A DNA stretch of 64,000 nucleotides, from contig DASXVX010000013.1 of assembly GCA_036504075.1 (NCBI GenBank), positions 1 to 64,000 on the forward strand. The letters run 5' to 3'. The notes beneath the pieces are model-generated. The model saw nothing but the letters and a program-made list of their open reading frames with translations. It was not told where the DNA came from and made no database searches. A program made the position numbers and the translations under genes. Below are positions 1 to 8,379 of this stretch, piece by piece (position 1 is the first letter of the stretch; each line of letters opens with the position of its first letter). Origin of the DNA: DASXVX01 sp036504075 (GTDB lineage: Bacteria > Bacillota > Sulfobacillia > Symbiobacteriales > Symbiobacteriaceae).

Positions 1-418
1 GAACTGCCCTGGTCCTTTTCGCTACGAACGGCCCCGATGATTGACAAGCACGGTCACTCCAGCTCAATTTTTGTTGACTGCCGGCATGTCACAGGACACG
101 CAGACGATGCGCATAGCCGTGGGAGGGGCAACATGGGCAGGAGTCTGTCCACTTTTGCAGGCTGAGGCCTGAATGTCCCATGCAAGAAGGGACAGAGTGC
201 TGTCGCAGACCTGATCTTTGGCGAAAAACAGCAGCAAAAGCGAGGGTTTCACCGCTCTGCGTCCGTTCTTGCAGGCTTTGAGATGGCTGGTTCATGCAAA
301 TCTGGACAGCGGCAACTCTCGGAACTGACTGCTGGTGTGTTCCGTCTTACGGATGTACCGCGCTGTAACACTCTGACATTCGAGGTCCACCTCGGTGCCA
401 AAGCCGCCGACGCAAGTT
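1..418. other. Intergenic or window-edge stretch, no supported gene
   Basis: I see no convincing gene here. Short open frames exist on both strands but none has a ribosome binding site or a recognisable family, and the stretch may hold the decayed end of something lying outside the window. The TetR gene that follows is transcribed toward this region. Confidence 0.5.
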
Positions 419-1018
419 CTAAAGCGGGAGCAGGTGCTGAAGTGCTGATGACGCCCAGAACCGGGCCATGCGGGTCATCAGGAGCGCCAGATACTCAGGG
501 CTGTATTTCATGCCGCTCTCCAGCCAGTGCTGAATTACCCCCACGTGGGCCGACGTGAGGTAGGCCGAAAGGAAGTCATGCGGCATCGGGGGCTGTTGGC
601 CCCGCGCCTGAAACCAGGCCAGTTGATTAGACACATTCTGACGCATAATGGCTTTCAGGCGAGCCAGAAACGCTGGATCGCCCCTTTGCCCTAACAGCAC
701 CCGGAAGGCGTCCGCGTGCGCAGCCAGATAGCGAAAAACATCGAGCAGGGCAGGTTCGGGCTCTGCCGGAGGCTGGTCCGCACTGACCCGCTGCAGTGAG
801 AACGGCCCGGCCTGGGCGACCAGACCGTGCAGGAGGTCCTCCTCGATCTCCCGCAGCAGTTCATCCTTATCCTTGTAGTGCAGATAGAAGGTCCCGCGGT
901 TACACCCGGCACGCGCCGTCAGGTTAGCCACGCTGATGTTGTCAAACCCCTTTTCGCCCATCAGGGTGATCAAGGCTTCCATTAGCGATTGCCGCGTCCG
1001 TTCGATGCGTACATCCAT
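419..1018 (-). CDS. TetR/AcrR family transcriptional regulator
   Basis: A 199-residue protein of normal TetR length. The first 55 or so residues form the family DNA-binding domain: an amphipathic helix (RTRQSLMEALITLM) followed by the helix-turn-helix segment ISVANLTARAGCNRGTFYLHY, split here only by family convention. The remainder is a variable helical ligand-binding domain, rich in His and Met near the end. It starts at ATG and is divergent from the dehalogenase-like fusion gene, with about 130 bp between them. Palindromes in that gap (1048-1061 and 1101-1115) are plausible operators. By family habit it is probably a repressor of itself and of the divergent gene, which is inference. The ligand cannot be read from the sequence. 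Confidence 0.9.
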   Translation of the reverse strand: MDVRIERTRQSLMEALITLMGEKGFDNISVANLTARAGCNRGTFYLHYKDKDELLREIEEDLLHGLVAQAGPFSLQRVSADQPPAEPEPALLDVFRYLAAHADAFRVLLGQRGDPAFLARLKAIMRQNVSNQLAWFQARGQQPPMPHDFLSAYLTSAHVGVIQHWLESGMKYSPEYLALLMTRMARFWASSALQHLLPL

Positions 1019-1047
1019 TTACCCACAGCTCCCCAGGGGCCACGTTA

Positions 1048-1115
1048 ATCAACGGATTGATCGTCACTGTTCAGTAACCGTACTCCCCTGCCTACTATAA
1101 TCAACAGTGTGTTGA
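1048..1115 (+). promoter_or_regulatory. Divergent promoter/operator region with two palindromes
   Basis: Two inverted repeats share the core TAATCAAC: ATCAA-CGGA-TTGAT at 1048-1061 and TCAAC-AGTGT-GTTGA at 1101-1115. A consensus -10 hexamer TATAAT at 1096-1101 abuts the second palindrome and reads toward the dehalogenase fusion, with only a weak -35. A repressor bound at the second palindrome would block this promoter, which suits the adjacent TetR gene. The palindromes are seen directly; the role is inferred. Confidence 0.5.
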
Positions 1116-1146
1116 GCAGCAACCATAGCGACAGAGGTGAACGTAA

Positions 1147-3816
1147 ATGGAAGCGAACCGATCAGCCGACTTGACGGAGATTCTCCGCTCCTATTGCCAC
1201 CCCCAGTTTGATCCGCGTGAGGCCAAATGGCGTGAACTCTTTGCGCACGAGCGCTACATGGACGGCCAGATCGTGGTGATCGAGTTCGTAAAGCTGCAGG
1301 CGATTCCTACGGCAAAGGCCGGGTATGACGCCTATATCGAACAGGTGACCCCGGTAATCGAGCGCGCCGGCGGCCGCATCATCAAGGTGGCCGATGTGGT
1401 GATGCCCGGGGTGGGCGACGCGGAAGCCTTCGATTACGGTGGCGGCACCGCGTTCGTGTGCCAGTACCCGTCCCGGGCGGCGTATGTACGGGCGCTGCTC
1501 ACCGATGCATACCGGGCCGCCAACCAGCTCCGCGTCGCCGCCATTGCCGAGGCCAACCTGCTGATTGGCAGGGATACGATCCCCGCTGTGGTCCGGCTGC
1601 TTTTCAAGCAGAAGCGGGCCGATCAGGTGAAGACGCCCCGGGTCGATGGCAAGAGCCCGCGCGAGTTGGTGGAGGAATTGCTGCGCATCTATCCGGCGGG
1701 TGGAGCGGATCCAACCCGCAAACAGCTGGAGGCGCTCACCAACATGCCGGGGTTCAGGAATGCCCCGCTATATTTCATTAACCTGTACCAGTTCGGCGGT
1801 GATCCGGCTGCCCGGAATCTGAGCGGAGATGAGGGCCACAAGGCATACAACCGGCAGGCGCGCCGCCAGGTTTCGGCCCACGGTGCCTTTCCTTACTTCC
1901 GGTGCGAGATCGAGCATCACCTGCTGGGACCGGTCCCGTGGGACCTCTGCGTCTTCGTCCGCTGGCCCAGTTGCGCGGTCTTCACCGACTTGAGGCTCAA
2001 CCCCGAATACATCGAGGCCCAGAAGCACCGGGTAACCTCGGCCCAGCGCTACGGGAACTTCGTCACCATCGCCCGCGAGGATGCGAAGAGCCGCAAGTTG
2101 TTCTCCCCGGCCGCCGTTCCCGACTGGAATCTGGCCGACTCCCCCGTTCGTCCCGGCTGTGTTCCCCCTGACGGGGAGGTGGAGATTCATACGACCGAGG
2201 CGGGCGTGCGCTTTGTACGTACCCCCGAGGAGCGCTTTGCCAACCTGCCCGGCTACCCGTTCTCGCCGCACTATGCCCTGATCGAGGGGCTGCGCATGCA
2301 CTATGTCGATGAGGGGCCGGCAGACGGCGAGGTCGTCTTGATGCTCCATGGTCAGCCAACCTGGTCCTACCTATACCGCAAGATGATCCCACCGCTCGCA
2401 GCGGCCGGCTACCGGGTCATTGCCGTGGATCACATCGGCATGGGGCGGTCTGACAAGCCGGTGGATCTCAGCTTCCATACATTCGAAAAGCACGTCGGGC
2501 GCCTGAAGGCGTTCATCGCCCAGCTTGGGCTCAAGGATATCACCCTGTTCTGCCAGGACTGGGGCAGTCTGATCGGCCTGCGGGTCGCCGGCGACCAACC
2601 GGACCTATTTGCACGGATTGTGGTGGCGAACGGGAACCTGCCCATCCTCCCCAAAGGCATGAACCCTTTCCGCGTTCCGAATCCGGTGGCGATTGACTGC
2701 ACGTTCAGAGAACTGCAGCGACCGGCCGGGCACATGAACCGGCCTGCCTTTCTGAAGTTCTTCCAGCGTTGGATTCTCTACGCCCTGACCACACCCGATT
2801 TTCGGCCCAGCCAGGTCGTGGGGGCGATGACGACCAGCCCGCTTGCGCCCGAAATCGCAGCCGCGTATGACGCACCCTATCCCAGCATCATTTACAAGGC
2901 CGCAGTCCGCACCTTCCCCTCGATGATCGCTGCCGTCGAAAACCAGAACGAGCCCGCCTGGCGGGCGTTGGGCGATTACTGGAAGCCGTTCCTCTTCCTC
3001 GCCGGCGAGCAGGACCACAACATGGGGAAGCGGGAGAACCAGGAGCGCTGGATCAAGCATGTCTCTGGTGCACAGGGCCACCCGCACGAGCGGTACGAGG
3101 CCGGCCATTTCATTCAGGAGGATATCGGCCCGGTTCTGGCGGAAAAGGTGGTGGCATTCATGGCGGCCAACCCGCTGCCGCAAGCCTCCCCGACCGGGAA
3201 GCTGAACGAGCAGATGCACGGCGCACGGTATGGCGAGGTCCTGCTTGTGGCGGGCGGTCTGACGCACATGGAAGCGACGGTGTACAACACGTTCGGACTC
3301 AATGCGTGTCCCGATGACCAGTGGCATACGCTGGACGCAGAGCAGATCAAGCGGCAATACAAGGCCCGTTTCGTGCTGCTGAACGGCCCGCGCTACTGGC
3401 TGATGGACAAGGTAACCGGCGCCAGCGTGGGCCGGGAGATCGTTACATTCGGCGGCCTGCAGATGCGGCGCATGGCGACGGTCAGGATCCCGCTCAGGAT
3501 CCTGCTGGGCAGCGCAAGGCGCAGGCCATACGCTGAGAATGTGGTAAAGCGTTCCACCACCTTTGTTTACCGGCCCGGCCGGGAGGTCTATGAACTGGTT
3601 GCGCCCGGCGGTGCTACTTATGTGATGCAGAGCTACTCGCTCAGTGTCGACCCCACGCTGTCGGAGGCCGCCCTGAAGACGCTTGGTGCGCGGCTGCAGC
3701 TTCCTGCCGGCTGGCAGTATCGTGTCCGGCAGCTTGAGCAGGAACTGGCCCTGTGCGTGAGCGGGGAGGCCCGTGTGATCCAGGACGAATTCGAGAACTC
3801 CTACCAGCGTGTATAA
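1147..3816 (+). CDS. Fusion: two DUF1330-like modules, haloalkane dehalogenase-type alpha/beta hydrolase, unknown C-terminal domain
   Basis: 889 residues, nearly three times the length of a haloalkane dehalogenase. Residues 35-150 and 200-320 look like two ferredoxin-fold modules of DUF1330/EthD type. Residues about 375-670 match the haloalkane dehalogenase subfamily of alpha/beta hydrolases: HGQPTWSYLYRKM at 401-413 (the DhlA-like HGxPTWSYLYRK signature), nucleophile elbow CQDWGS with Asp471 and the halide-contacting Trp472, likely acid Asp623 and catalytic His654 in AGHF. Residues about 675-889 are a further domain I do not recognise. The family hydrolyses carbon-halogen bonds or, in relatives, epoxides and esters; the substrate here is unknown. 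ATG follows the RBS-like AGAGGTGAACGTAA. The divergent TetR gene probably controls it. Confidence 0.8.
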   Translation: MEANRSADLTEILRSYCHPQFDPREAKWRELFAHERYMDGQIVVIEFVKLQAIPTAKAGYDAYIEQVTPVIERAGGRIIKVADVVMPGVGDAEAFDYGGGTAFVCQYPSRAAYVRALLTDAYRAANQLRVAAIAEANLLIGRDTIPAVVRLLFKQKRADQVKTPRVDGKSPRELVEELLRIYPAGGADPTRKQLEALTNMPGFRNAPLYFINLYQFGGDPAARNLSGDEGHKAYNRQARRQVSAHGAFPYFRCEIEHHLLGPVPWDLCVFVRWPSCAVFTDLRLNPEYIEAQKHRVTSAQRYGNFVTIAREDAKSRKLFSPAAVPDWNLADSPVRPGCVPPDGEVEIHTTEAGVRFVRTPEERFANLPGYPFSPHYALIEGLRMHYVDEGPADGEVVLMLHGQPTWSYLYRKMIPPLAAAGYRVIAVDHIGMGRSDKPVDLSFHTFEKHVGRLKAFIAQLGLKDITLFCQDWGSLIGLRVAGDQPDLFARIVVANGNLPILPKGMNPFRVPNPVAIDCTFRELQRPAGHMNRPAFLKFFQRWILYALTTPDFRPSQVVGAMTTSPLAPEIAAAYDAPYPSIIYKAAVRTFPSMIAAVENQNEPAWRALGDYWKPFLFLAGEQDHNMGKRENQERWIKHVSGAQGHPHERYEAGHFIQEDIGPVLAEKVVAFMAANPLPQASPTGKLNEQMHGARYGEVLLVAGGLTHMEATVYNTFGLNACPDDQWHTLDAEQIKRQYKARFVLLNGPRYWLMDKVTGASVGREIVTFGGLQMRRMATVRIPLRILLGSARRRPYAENVVKRSTTFVYRPGREVYELVAPGGATYVMQSYSLSVDPTLSEAALKTLGARLQLPAGWQYRVRQLEQELALCVSGEARVIQDEFENSYQRV

Positions 3817-4096
3817 CCGCGGTGCGGCCGCCCCCAACGGGCGGCTTGACCGGCCCAGCCAAGCGCTACCAGCATAACCGCCCTCCGCATAACCGGCGGT
3901 CACCGCAAGAATCCCGTCCTTGTCTTCACACAGATTGACGACGCTGGCTGAATAGTTATGCAGGCACAAGACAGCACGAGGTCGGACCCGCTAACCGTAC
4001 CCCGCCTGCGCGGCCGCCCTTAATATGCTGGCCGAGTATGTCGGGACCGACTCCCCCACGGCAGAAGAGATGGTGGACTGGTTCGCGGCTGCGTTT

Positions 4097-4151
4097 GACT
4101 CCAGCAGTACTCCAGCAGTACTCCAGCAGTACTCCAGCAGTACTCCAGCAG
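4097..4151 (+). repeat. 11-bp tandem repeat array 1 (5 copies)
   Basis: Five head-to-tail copies of TACTCCAGCAG (the first begins with G). The 11-bp period is close to one helical turn, so any site in the unit would lie on one face of the DNA. The array runs into a small palindrome, GTACTCG-GAT-CGAGTAC, at 4151-4167. Confidence 0.9.
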
Positions 4152-4186
4152 TACTCGGATCGAGTACCCCGGGACCCTTGCAGGGT

Positions 4187-4217
4187 GCCCACTGTAGCCG
4201 ATTCGGCTACAGTGGGC
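4187..4217. repeat. Perfect 15-bp inverted repeat between the two 11-bp arrays
   Basis: The 15 bases at 4187-4201 (starting GCCCACTGTAG) are exactly complementary to 4203-4217, with a single base between them. RNA would fold into a hairpin with a tiny loop and DNA could extrude a cruciform. There is no T-run after it on either strand, so it is not a standard terminator. Confidence 0.85.
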
Positions 4218-4314
4218 GTGATGTTTGTGGGGTAGATCAGGCGGACAGGAGCGCTCCCGGCTTATCGCCAGGGTCTACAGCGGAGCGGCTTTGGCCCCTA
4301 AGGCCGTCCAGCAG

Positions 4315-4391
4315 TACTGTAGCAGTACTCCAGCAGTACTCCAGCAGTACTCCAGCATTACTCCAGCAGGACTCCAGCAGGACTCCAGCAG
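4315..4391 (+). repeat. 11-bp tandem repeat array 2 (7 copies)
   Basis: Seven consecutive units of the same 11-bp family as at 4097. The first unit is degenerate (TACTGTAGCAG), the fourth ends CAT, and the last two begin with G instead of T. Runs of identical variants suggest recent local duplication. Confidence 0.9.
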
Positions 4392-4651
4392 GACTCTGAC
4401 ACGCCCTCATCTCTGGCGCAGCATGACAATGTCTGTTTGCCTTTGGCGAGTCTCTACATCAGCGGACTCGTCCGGGGCTTGGGAGTGAAACGGGCCGATT
4501 TGGTGCGGGCATGGTGCAACAAGCGGCTGCATGAGCGAGCTCAGAAGCCGCTTTGGCATGTGCTCGGGGCGGAGTGGTGCCCCTGCGAGGCACGGTGGCA
4601 AACAACTTGACATATCGTAAAGTGGCGTTCACGAAAACGGAGGGGTTCGAC

Positions 4652-5059
4652 ATGCCTTACTCGCTCGGGAGCCTGGTGGCGCTGGTTTCCCGGCAGTATG
4701 CCCGGGATATGCTCTCAGCCATGGATGCCCTTGTGACGCATGCCTGCAGGCAGGCGGCGCTGGCCGGCGCACTGATCGGTCAGGGCGTCCCTCCGGCGGT
4801 GGCTGACGCCATCGTCCGGCAGGAGCGGCTCCCGGCGCCGGCTTGGCGGACTGCCACCATGCGGGGTCTGGAAGGCATGCAGCAGTGGCTAACGGGCGCC
4901 ACGGGGGTTCCGGGCATCTCCGGTTTCCCCGGCGCCAAAAGCTTCGGCCGGCCGCCGGGCCTGGGCACGTTGCTGCTGGAATCGGCGCCCCGGGCGGCTG
5001 GGCAAGGCATGGGCTGGCGTTGTGGACTCTCCGGGCTCTATGGGACTTACGAGTTGTAG
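4652..5059 (+). CDS. Small protein of unknown function
   Basis: 135 residues from an ATG preceded by a good site, GGAGGGGTTCGAC. I chose this start over an upstream in-frame one for that reason. The N-terminal 75 residues are helical and Ala/Leu-rich, with several Arg and Cys. The C-terminal half is Gly/Pro-rich (GVPGISGFPGAKSFGRPPG) and ends YGTYEL. No signal peptide, membrane segment or known family is evident. A perfect hairpin terminator follows within about 15 bp, so it is a single-gene unit separate from the downstream kinase operon. TTGACA at 4607-4612 could be a -35, but no good -10 matches it. Confidence 0.6.
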   Translation: MPYSLGSLVALVSRQYARDMLSAMDALVTHACRQAALAGALIGQGVPPAVADAIVRQERLPAPAWRTATMRGLEGMQQWLTGATGVPGISGFPGAKSFGRPPGLGTLLLESAPRAAGQGMGWRCGLSGLYGTYEL

Positions 5060-5070
5060 ACGCTCACACG

Positions 5071-5100
5071 AAAACCGCGGAACTTCGGTTCCGCGGTTTT
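5071..5100 (+). terminator. Intrinsic terminator (hairpin)
   Basis: A perfect 13-bp stem (AAAACCGCGGAAC with its complement) closed by a TTCG tetraloop. The stem ends in TTTT, so it can act in both directions. It separates the small gene from the kinase operon. Confidence 0.85.
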
Positions 5101-5172
5101 CGGGCTGAAAGGGGAAGGGCCGCCCAATCGTGAACATACTGACTTGACTGGTTCCTCCGGGAGGCTGATCAT

Positions 5173-6645
5173 ATGTCGCCGCTACCATTTCAGACGCGCC
5201 TCTTCCTGCTCGTCGGAGCCACCGGCCTGACGCCGCTGCTGGCACTGCCACTGCTGGGACTGGCCTCCTGGCAGGCGCTCTGGCTGCTGCCGGTGGTCCT
5301 GGCGGCGGCCTACGGCCTGGCGGCAGCCGTGGCCCGGGCGCCCATGGCGATTCTGGCCGCCGCCCGCCGGTTGCAGATCGGCGACCTCAAGGCCCGCGCC
5401 TGGGTGTCCGGCCCGCCCGACTGGGCGCTGGTGGCGGAGGTGCTGAACCAGCTCGCCGGTCGGTTGGACGAGACGACGCAGCACTTTGAGGAGCAGGTGC
5501 GGGACCGGACGGAAGCGCTCTCCCGCAAAGCCGAGCAGCTGCGCACCGTGGGCGAGGTCGGCCGGCAGGTGGCGGCGGTGCTGGAGCCGGAAGCCCTGCT
5601 GCACTTCGTGGTGCGGGTGATGCGGGGTGCGTTTGGCTACGACGTGGTCGGCGCCCTGGGGCGCTACGGCGACCACCTGGTGCTTTCGGCCTGCGCCGCC
5701 CGCAACGTCGAGGAGGTGCCGCTGGGCCGGGCTTTTCCGGCTTCCGGGCCGGGTGCGCCGCCGCTGGCGGGCTGTCTGGCGGGCGAGGGCGCCGTCGCCG
5801 ATGAGGCGTCGCCGCTGGTGGCCGGCCTGCTGGTCCGGTCGGAACTGGCCGTGCCCATGCGGCTGGGCGACCGGACGGTGGGCGTGCTGGTGGTGCAGAG
5901 TCTCAGGCCGGCGGCGTTCGACAGCGAGGACCTGTTTACCGTCCGGACCATCGCCGGGCAGGTGGCGGTGGCCCTGGAGAATGCCCGGCTGCTGGAGGCC
6001 GAGCGGCATCTCCGGGACCTGTCGATCACCGAGGAGCGGAACCGGATGGCCCGGGAGATTCACGACACCCTGGCCCAGGGGTTCATGGGGATCATCATGC
6101 ACCTGCGGGCCATGCAGGGAGCGCCGGACGCCGAGACGGCCGGCCGGTTCCGGGAAGAGGCGGAGGCGCTGGCGCGCGCCAGCCTGCAGGAGGCCCGCCG
6201 GTCGGTCTGGAACTTGCGCCCCTGGCGGCTGGAGGGCAAGGGCCTGGCGGGCGCACTGGCCGACGAGATCGCCGGCATGGAGCGGCGGGCGGCCCTGGGC
6301 GTGCAGCTCAACACGGACGGCGACCTGAAGGGGCTTGCGCCCGAGGTCGAGGCGGGGTTGCTCCGCATCGCTCAGGAGGCGCTGCACAACACGGTCAAGT
6401 ACGCGCAGGCGACTCGAGCCGAAGTGCTGCTCACGGCGAGGGACGGCGTGGTTGAACTCGCCATAGCCGACGACGGCATCGGCTTTGACCCCGCCGCCGT
6501 TGCCCAGTCCGGCCGCTCCGGCGGCGGATTCGGGCTGGCGGGCATGGCCGAGCGGGCCCGGTCTCTGGGCGGAACCTGCGGCGTCGAATCTGCGCCGGGC
6601 CTGGGCTGTCGGGTGACGGTCCGCCTGCCGGCGGGGAGGAATTGA
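5173..6645 (+). CDS. GAF-domain sensor histidine kinase, NarL/LiaS type (HisKA_3)
   Basis: 490 residues. Two membrane helices (about 10-32 and 34-55) leave almost no external loop, so sensing is probably within or beside the membrane. A HAMP-like linker and coiled coil (55-115) and a GAF domain (about 120-275) follow. The HisKA_3 phosphoacceptor motif is REIHDTLAQGF, with His297. A HATPase domain carries the N box (EALHNTVKYAQ) and the glycine box (GGGFGLAGMAERA). ATG lies behind GGGAGG. The response regulator gene starts 1 bp after the stop and an ABC-2 exporter follows, the usual arrangement for stress or antibiotic-sensing systems. The signal is unknown. Confidence 0.93.
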   Translation: MSPLPFQTRLFLLVGATGLTPLLALPLLGLASWQALWLLPVVLAAAYGLAAAVARAPMAILAAARRLQIGDLKARAWVSGPPDWALVAEVLNQLAGRLDETTQHFEEQVRDRTEALSRKAEQLRTVGEVGRQVAAVLEPEALLHFVVRVMRGAFGYDVVGALGRYGDHLVLSACAARNVEEVPLGRAFPASGPGAPPLAGCLAGEGAVADEASPLVAGLLVRSELAVPMRLGDRTVGVLVVQSLRPAAFDSEDLFTVRTIAGQVAVALENARLLEAERHLRDLSITEERNRMAREIHDTLAQGFMGIIMHLRAMQGAPDAETAGRFREEAEALARASLQEARRSVWNLRPWRLEGKGLAGALADEIAGMERRAALGVQLNTDGDLKGLAPEVEAGLLRIAQEALHNTVKYAQATRAEVLLTARDGVVELAIADDGIGFDPAAVAQSGRSGGGFGLAGMAERARSLGGTCGVESAPGLGCRVTVRLPAGRN

Positions 6646-6646
6646 A

Positions 6647-7291
6647 ATGGCAGTCAAGGTGCTGGTGGTAGACGATCACCGGGTGGTCCGGGCCGGGCTG
6701 GTGGCCCTGCTGAAGCAGAGCCCCGCCATTGCGGTGGTGGGGGAGGCCGGCGATGGCCAGGAGGCGGTCCGGCTGGCCGGGGAACTGCAGCCGAACGTGG
6801 TCCTGATGGACATGCAGATGCCGGTCCTGAACGGCGTGGAGGCCACGGCGCGGATCAAAGCCCGCTGGCCGCAGATTCAGGTGCTGGTGCTGACCACCTA
6901 CGACGACGACGAACTGATCTGGGGCGGCCTGCAGGCGGGCGCCAAGGGCTATCTGCTGAAAGACGCCCCGCCGGAGGAGTTGCTGCAGGGCATCGAGGCG
7001 GTCGCCGCCGGTCGGTCGATTCTGCCGCCGCACATCGCCGCGAAGCTGATGCAGGTGATCAGCCAGGGCGGTCCGGCCCGGGGCGAGCCGGCCGAGCAGC
7101 TGACCGACCGGGAGTTAGAGATCCTGCGGCTCATGGCCCGCGGGGCGGCCAACAAGGAGATTGCCGCCGCACTGTTCATCAGCGAAAACACGGTGAAGAC
7201 CCACGTGTCGAACCTGTTCCAGAAGCTGGGCGCCCGGGACCGGACGGAAGCGGTCACCAGGGCGCTCAGCCGGGGCCTGATCACGCTGTAA
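6647..7291 (+). CDS. NarL/LuxR-family response regulator
   Basis: 214 residues. The receiver domain (1-120) has the acidic pocket DDH near residue 10, phosphoacceptor Asp55 in LMDMQMP and the conserved Lys in KGYLLKDA. A LuxR-type helix-turn-helix occupies the last 65 residues (TDRELEILRLMARG, then SENTVKTHVSNLFQKL). It is translationally linked to the kinase upstream, with RBS GGGAGG inside the end of that gene. It most likely activates the ABC transporter genes that begin 160 bp downstream, which is inference from context. Confidence 0.95.
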   Translation: MAVKVLVVDDHRVVRAGLVALLKQSPAIAVVGEAGDGQEAVRLAGELQPNVVLMDMQMPVLNGVEATARIKARWPQIQVLVLTTYDDDELIWGGLQAGAKGYLLKDAPPEELLQGIEAVAAGRSILPPHIAAKLMQVISQGGPARGEPAEQLTDRELEILRLMARGAANKEIAAALFISENTVKTHVSNLFQKLGARDRTEAVTRALSRGLITL

Positions 7292-7454
7292 CCCCGAGTC
7301 ACAAAGCCAACGTTGGCCGATCGAATCACCCAAATGGGTGAGCCCGGCCCTCCCTCAAAAGGACCCGCCCGAAAACGCCCGCTTCGGCGATGGCGACCCC
7401 GGCACCGCCCCGGTATGCTGAGACCGTAAGCTGAAGCAACGGAGGCGGAGAACC

Positions 7455-8378
7455 GTGTCGGACATCAAAGTGGAAGCCCGGAACCTGGTCAAGCGCTATG
7501 GCGACCTCACCGCGGTGGACAACGTCAGCCTGACCGTCCATGCCGGGGAGATCGTGGGGCTCCTGGGCCCCAACGGCGCCGGCAAGACGACCACCATCGA
7601 GATGATGGAAGGGCTGCGCAAGCCAGACGCCGGCTCCTGCACCATCTGCGGGTACGACGCCATCACCGCCGCCCGGCAGGTCCGGGAGCGGATCGGCCTG
7701 TCGCTGCAGACAGCCAACATGCCGGACCAGATCGCCGTGCGCGAACTGCTGGACCTGTACGGATCGCTCTACCCGAACCCCATGGCCACCGAGGAACTGC
7801 TCCGCCAGTCCGGCCTGGCCGAGAAAGCGAAGAGCCTGTGCAGCCAGCTGTCCGGCGGGCAGCGGCAGCGGCTCTCCCTGGCCCTCGCCCTGGTGGGGCG
7901 GCCGGAAGTGATCTTCCTGGACGAGCCGACCACCGGCCTGGACCCGCAGGCCCGGCACTCCCTCTGGGACGTCATCCTGAGTCTCCGGGCAGACGGGCGG
8001 GCCATTATCATGTCGACCCACTACATGGAAGAGGCGGAGAAGCTCTGCGACCGGGTGGCCGTCATCGACCACGGCGTGCTGCTCGCCGAGGGCAGGCCCC
8101 GGGAGCTGATTCGGGAGCACGGGCCGGAAGGGGCCATCGAGCTGGACACCGCCGGCGCCGCCGTCAACCTGGCCGAACTGGCCCGGCTCGGCGCGGTGAC
8201 CGGCGTCAAGACCGAGGACCAGATCGCGGTGCTGCACACCGCCAACACCGCGGCGACGCTCATGGCGCTCTCGGAGTATGCACAGGTCGCCAGGCTGCCC
8301 CTGGGCGACCTGCGGACCCGTTCCGCCACCATGGAAGACGTATTTATGGCCCTCACCGGAAGGAGGCTGCGGGATTAA
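7455..8378 (+). CDS. ABC-2 type exporter, ATP-binding protein
   Basis: 307 residues from GTG behind CGGAGGCGGAG. Walker A is GPNGAGKTTT (about 37-46), the signature is LSGGQRQRLSLA, and Walker B plus D-loop is FLDEPTTGLDPQ, with the switch His in STHYMEEAE. The long C-terminal tail after residue 215 is typical of NatA/DrrA-like export ATPases. It pairs with the permease starting 1 bp downstream and presumably answers to the two-component system upstream. The substrate cannot be told; drugs, bacitracin-like peptides or lipids are typical for this arrangement. Confidence 0.93.
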   Translation: MSDIKVEARNLVKRYGDLTAVDNVSLTVHAGEIVGLLGPNGAGKTTTIEMMEGLRKPDAGSCTICGYDAITAARQVRERIGLSLQTANMPDQIAVRELLDLYGSLYPNPMATEELLRQSGLAEKAKSLCSQLSGGQRQRLSLALALVGRPEVIFLDEPTTGLDPQARHSLWDVILSLRADGRAIIMSTHYMEEAEKLCDRVAVIDHGVLLAEGRPRELIREHGPEGAIELDTAGAAVNLAELARLGAVTGVKTEDQIAVLHTANTAATLMALSEYAQVARLPLGDLRTRSATMEDVFMALTGRRLRD

Positions 8379-8379
8379 C

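Larger units (their letters stand above)
4025..4610 (+). pseudogene. Possible gene remnant broken up by 11-bp repeats
   Basis: The frame opening at 4025 starts in a protein-like way (MLAEYVGTDSPTAEEMVDWF, residues 1-20) and then dissolves into repeat-encoded Ser/Thr/Pro/Gln/Tyr. After the second repeat array a different frame, ending at TGA 4608-4610, again reads protein-like (for example GLVRGLGVKRADLVRAW). Because the repeat unit is 11 bp, each copy shifts the reading frame, so expansion would destroy a gene. I recognise no family. The reading as a single former gene is inference. Confidence 0.3.

Noticed and set aside
1..300. Transposase remnant at the window start
   Set aside because: Short Cys/Pro-rich frames on the minus strand suggested a zinc-ribbon transposase end, but no motif or terminal repeat supports it.
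2605..3969. Long antisense open frame opposite the dehalogenase fusion
   Set aside because: It mirrors a well-supported gene, has no RBS and gives low-complexity His/Arg/Gly-rich protein, as expected from antisense of G+C-rich DNA. The same applies to 5182-6657, 11278-12492, 12356-14425, 33148-35193, 39966-42284 and 51396-53249.
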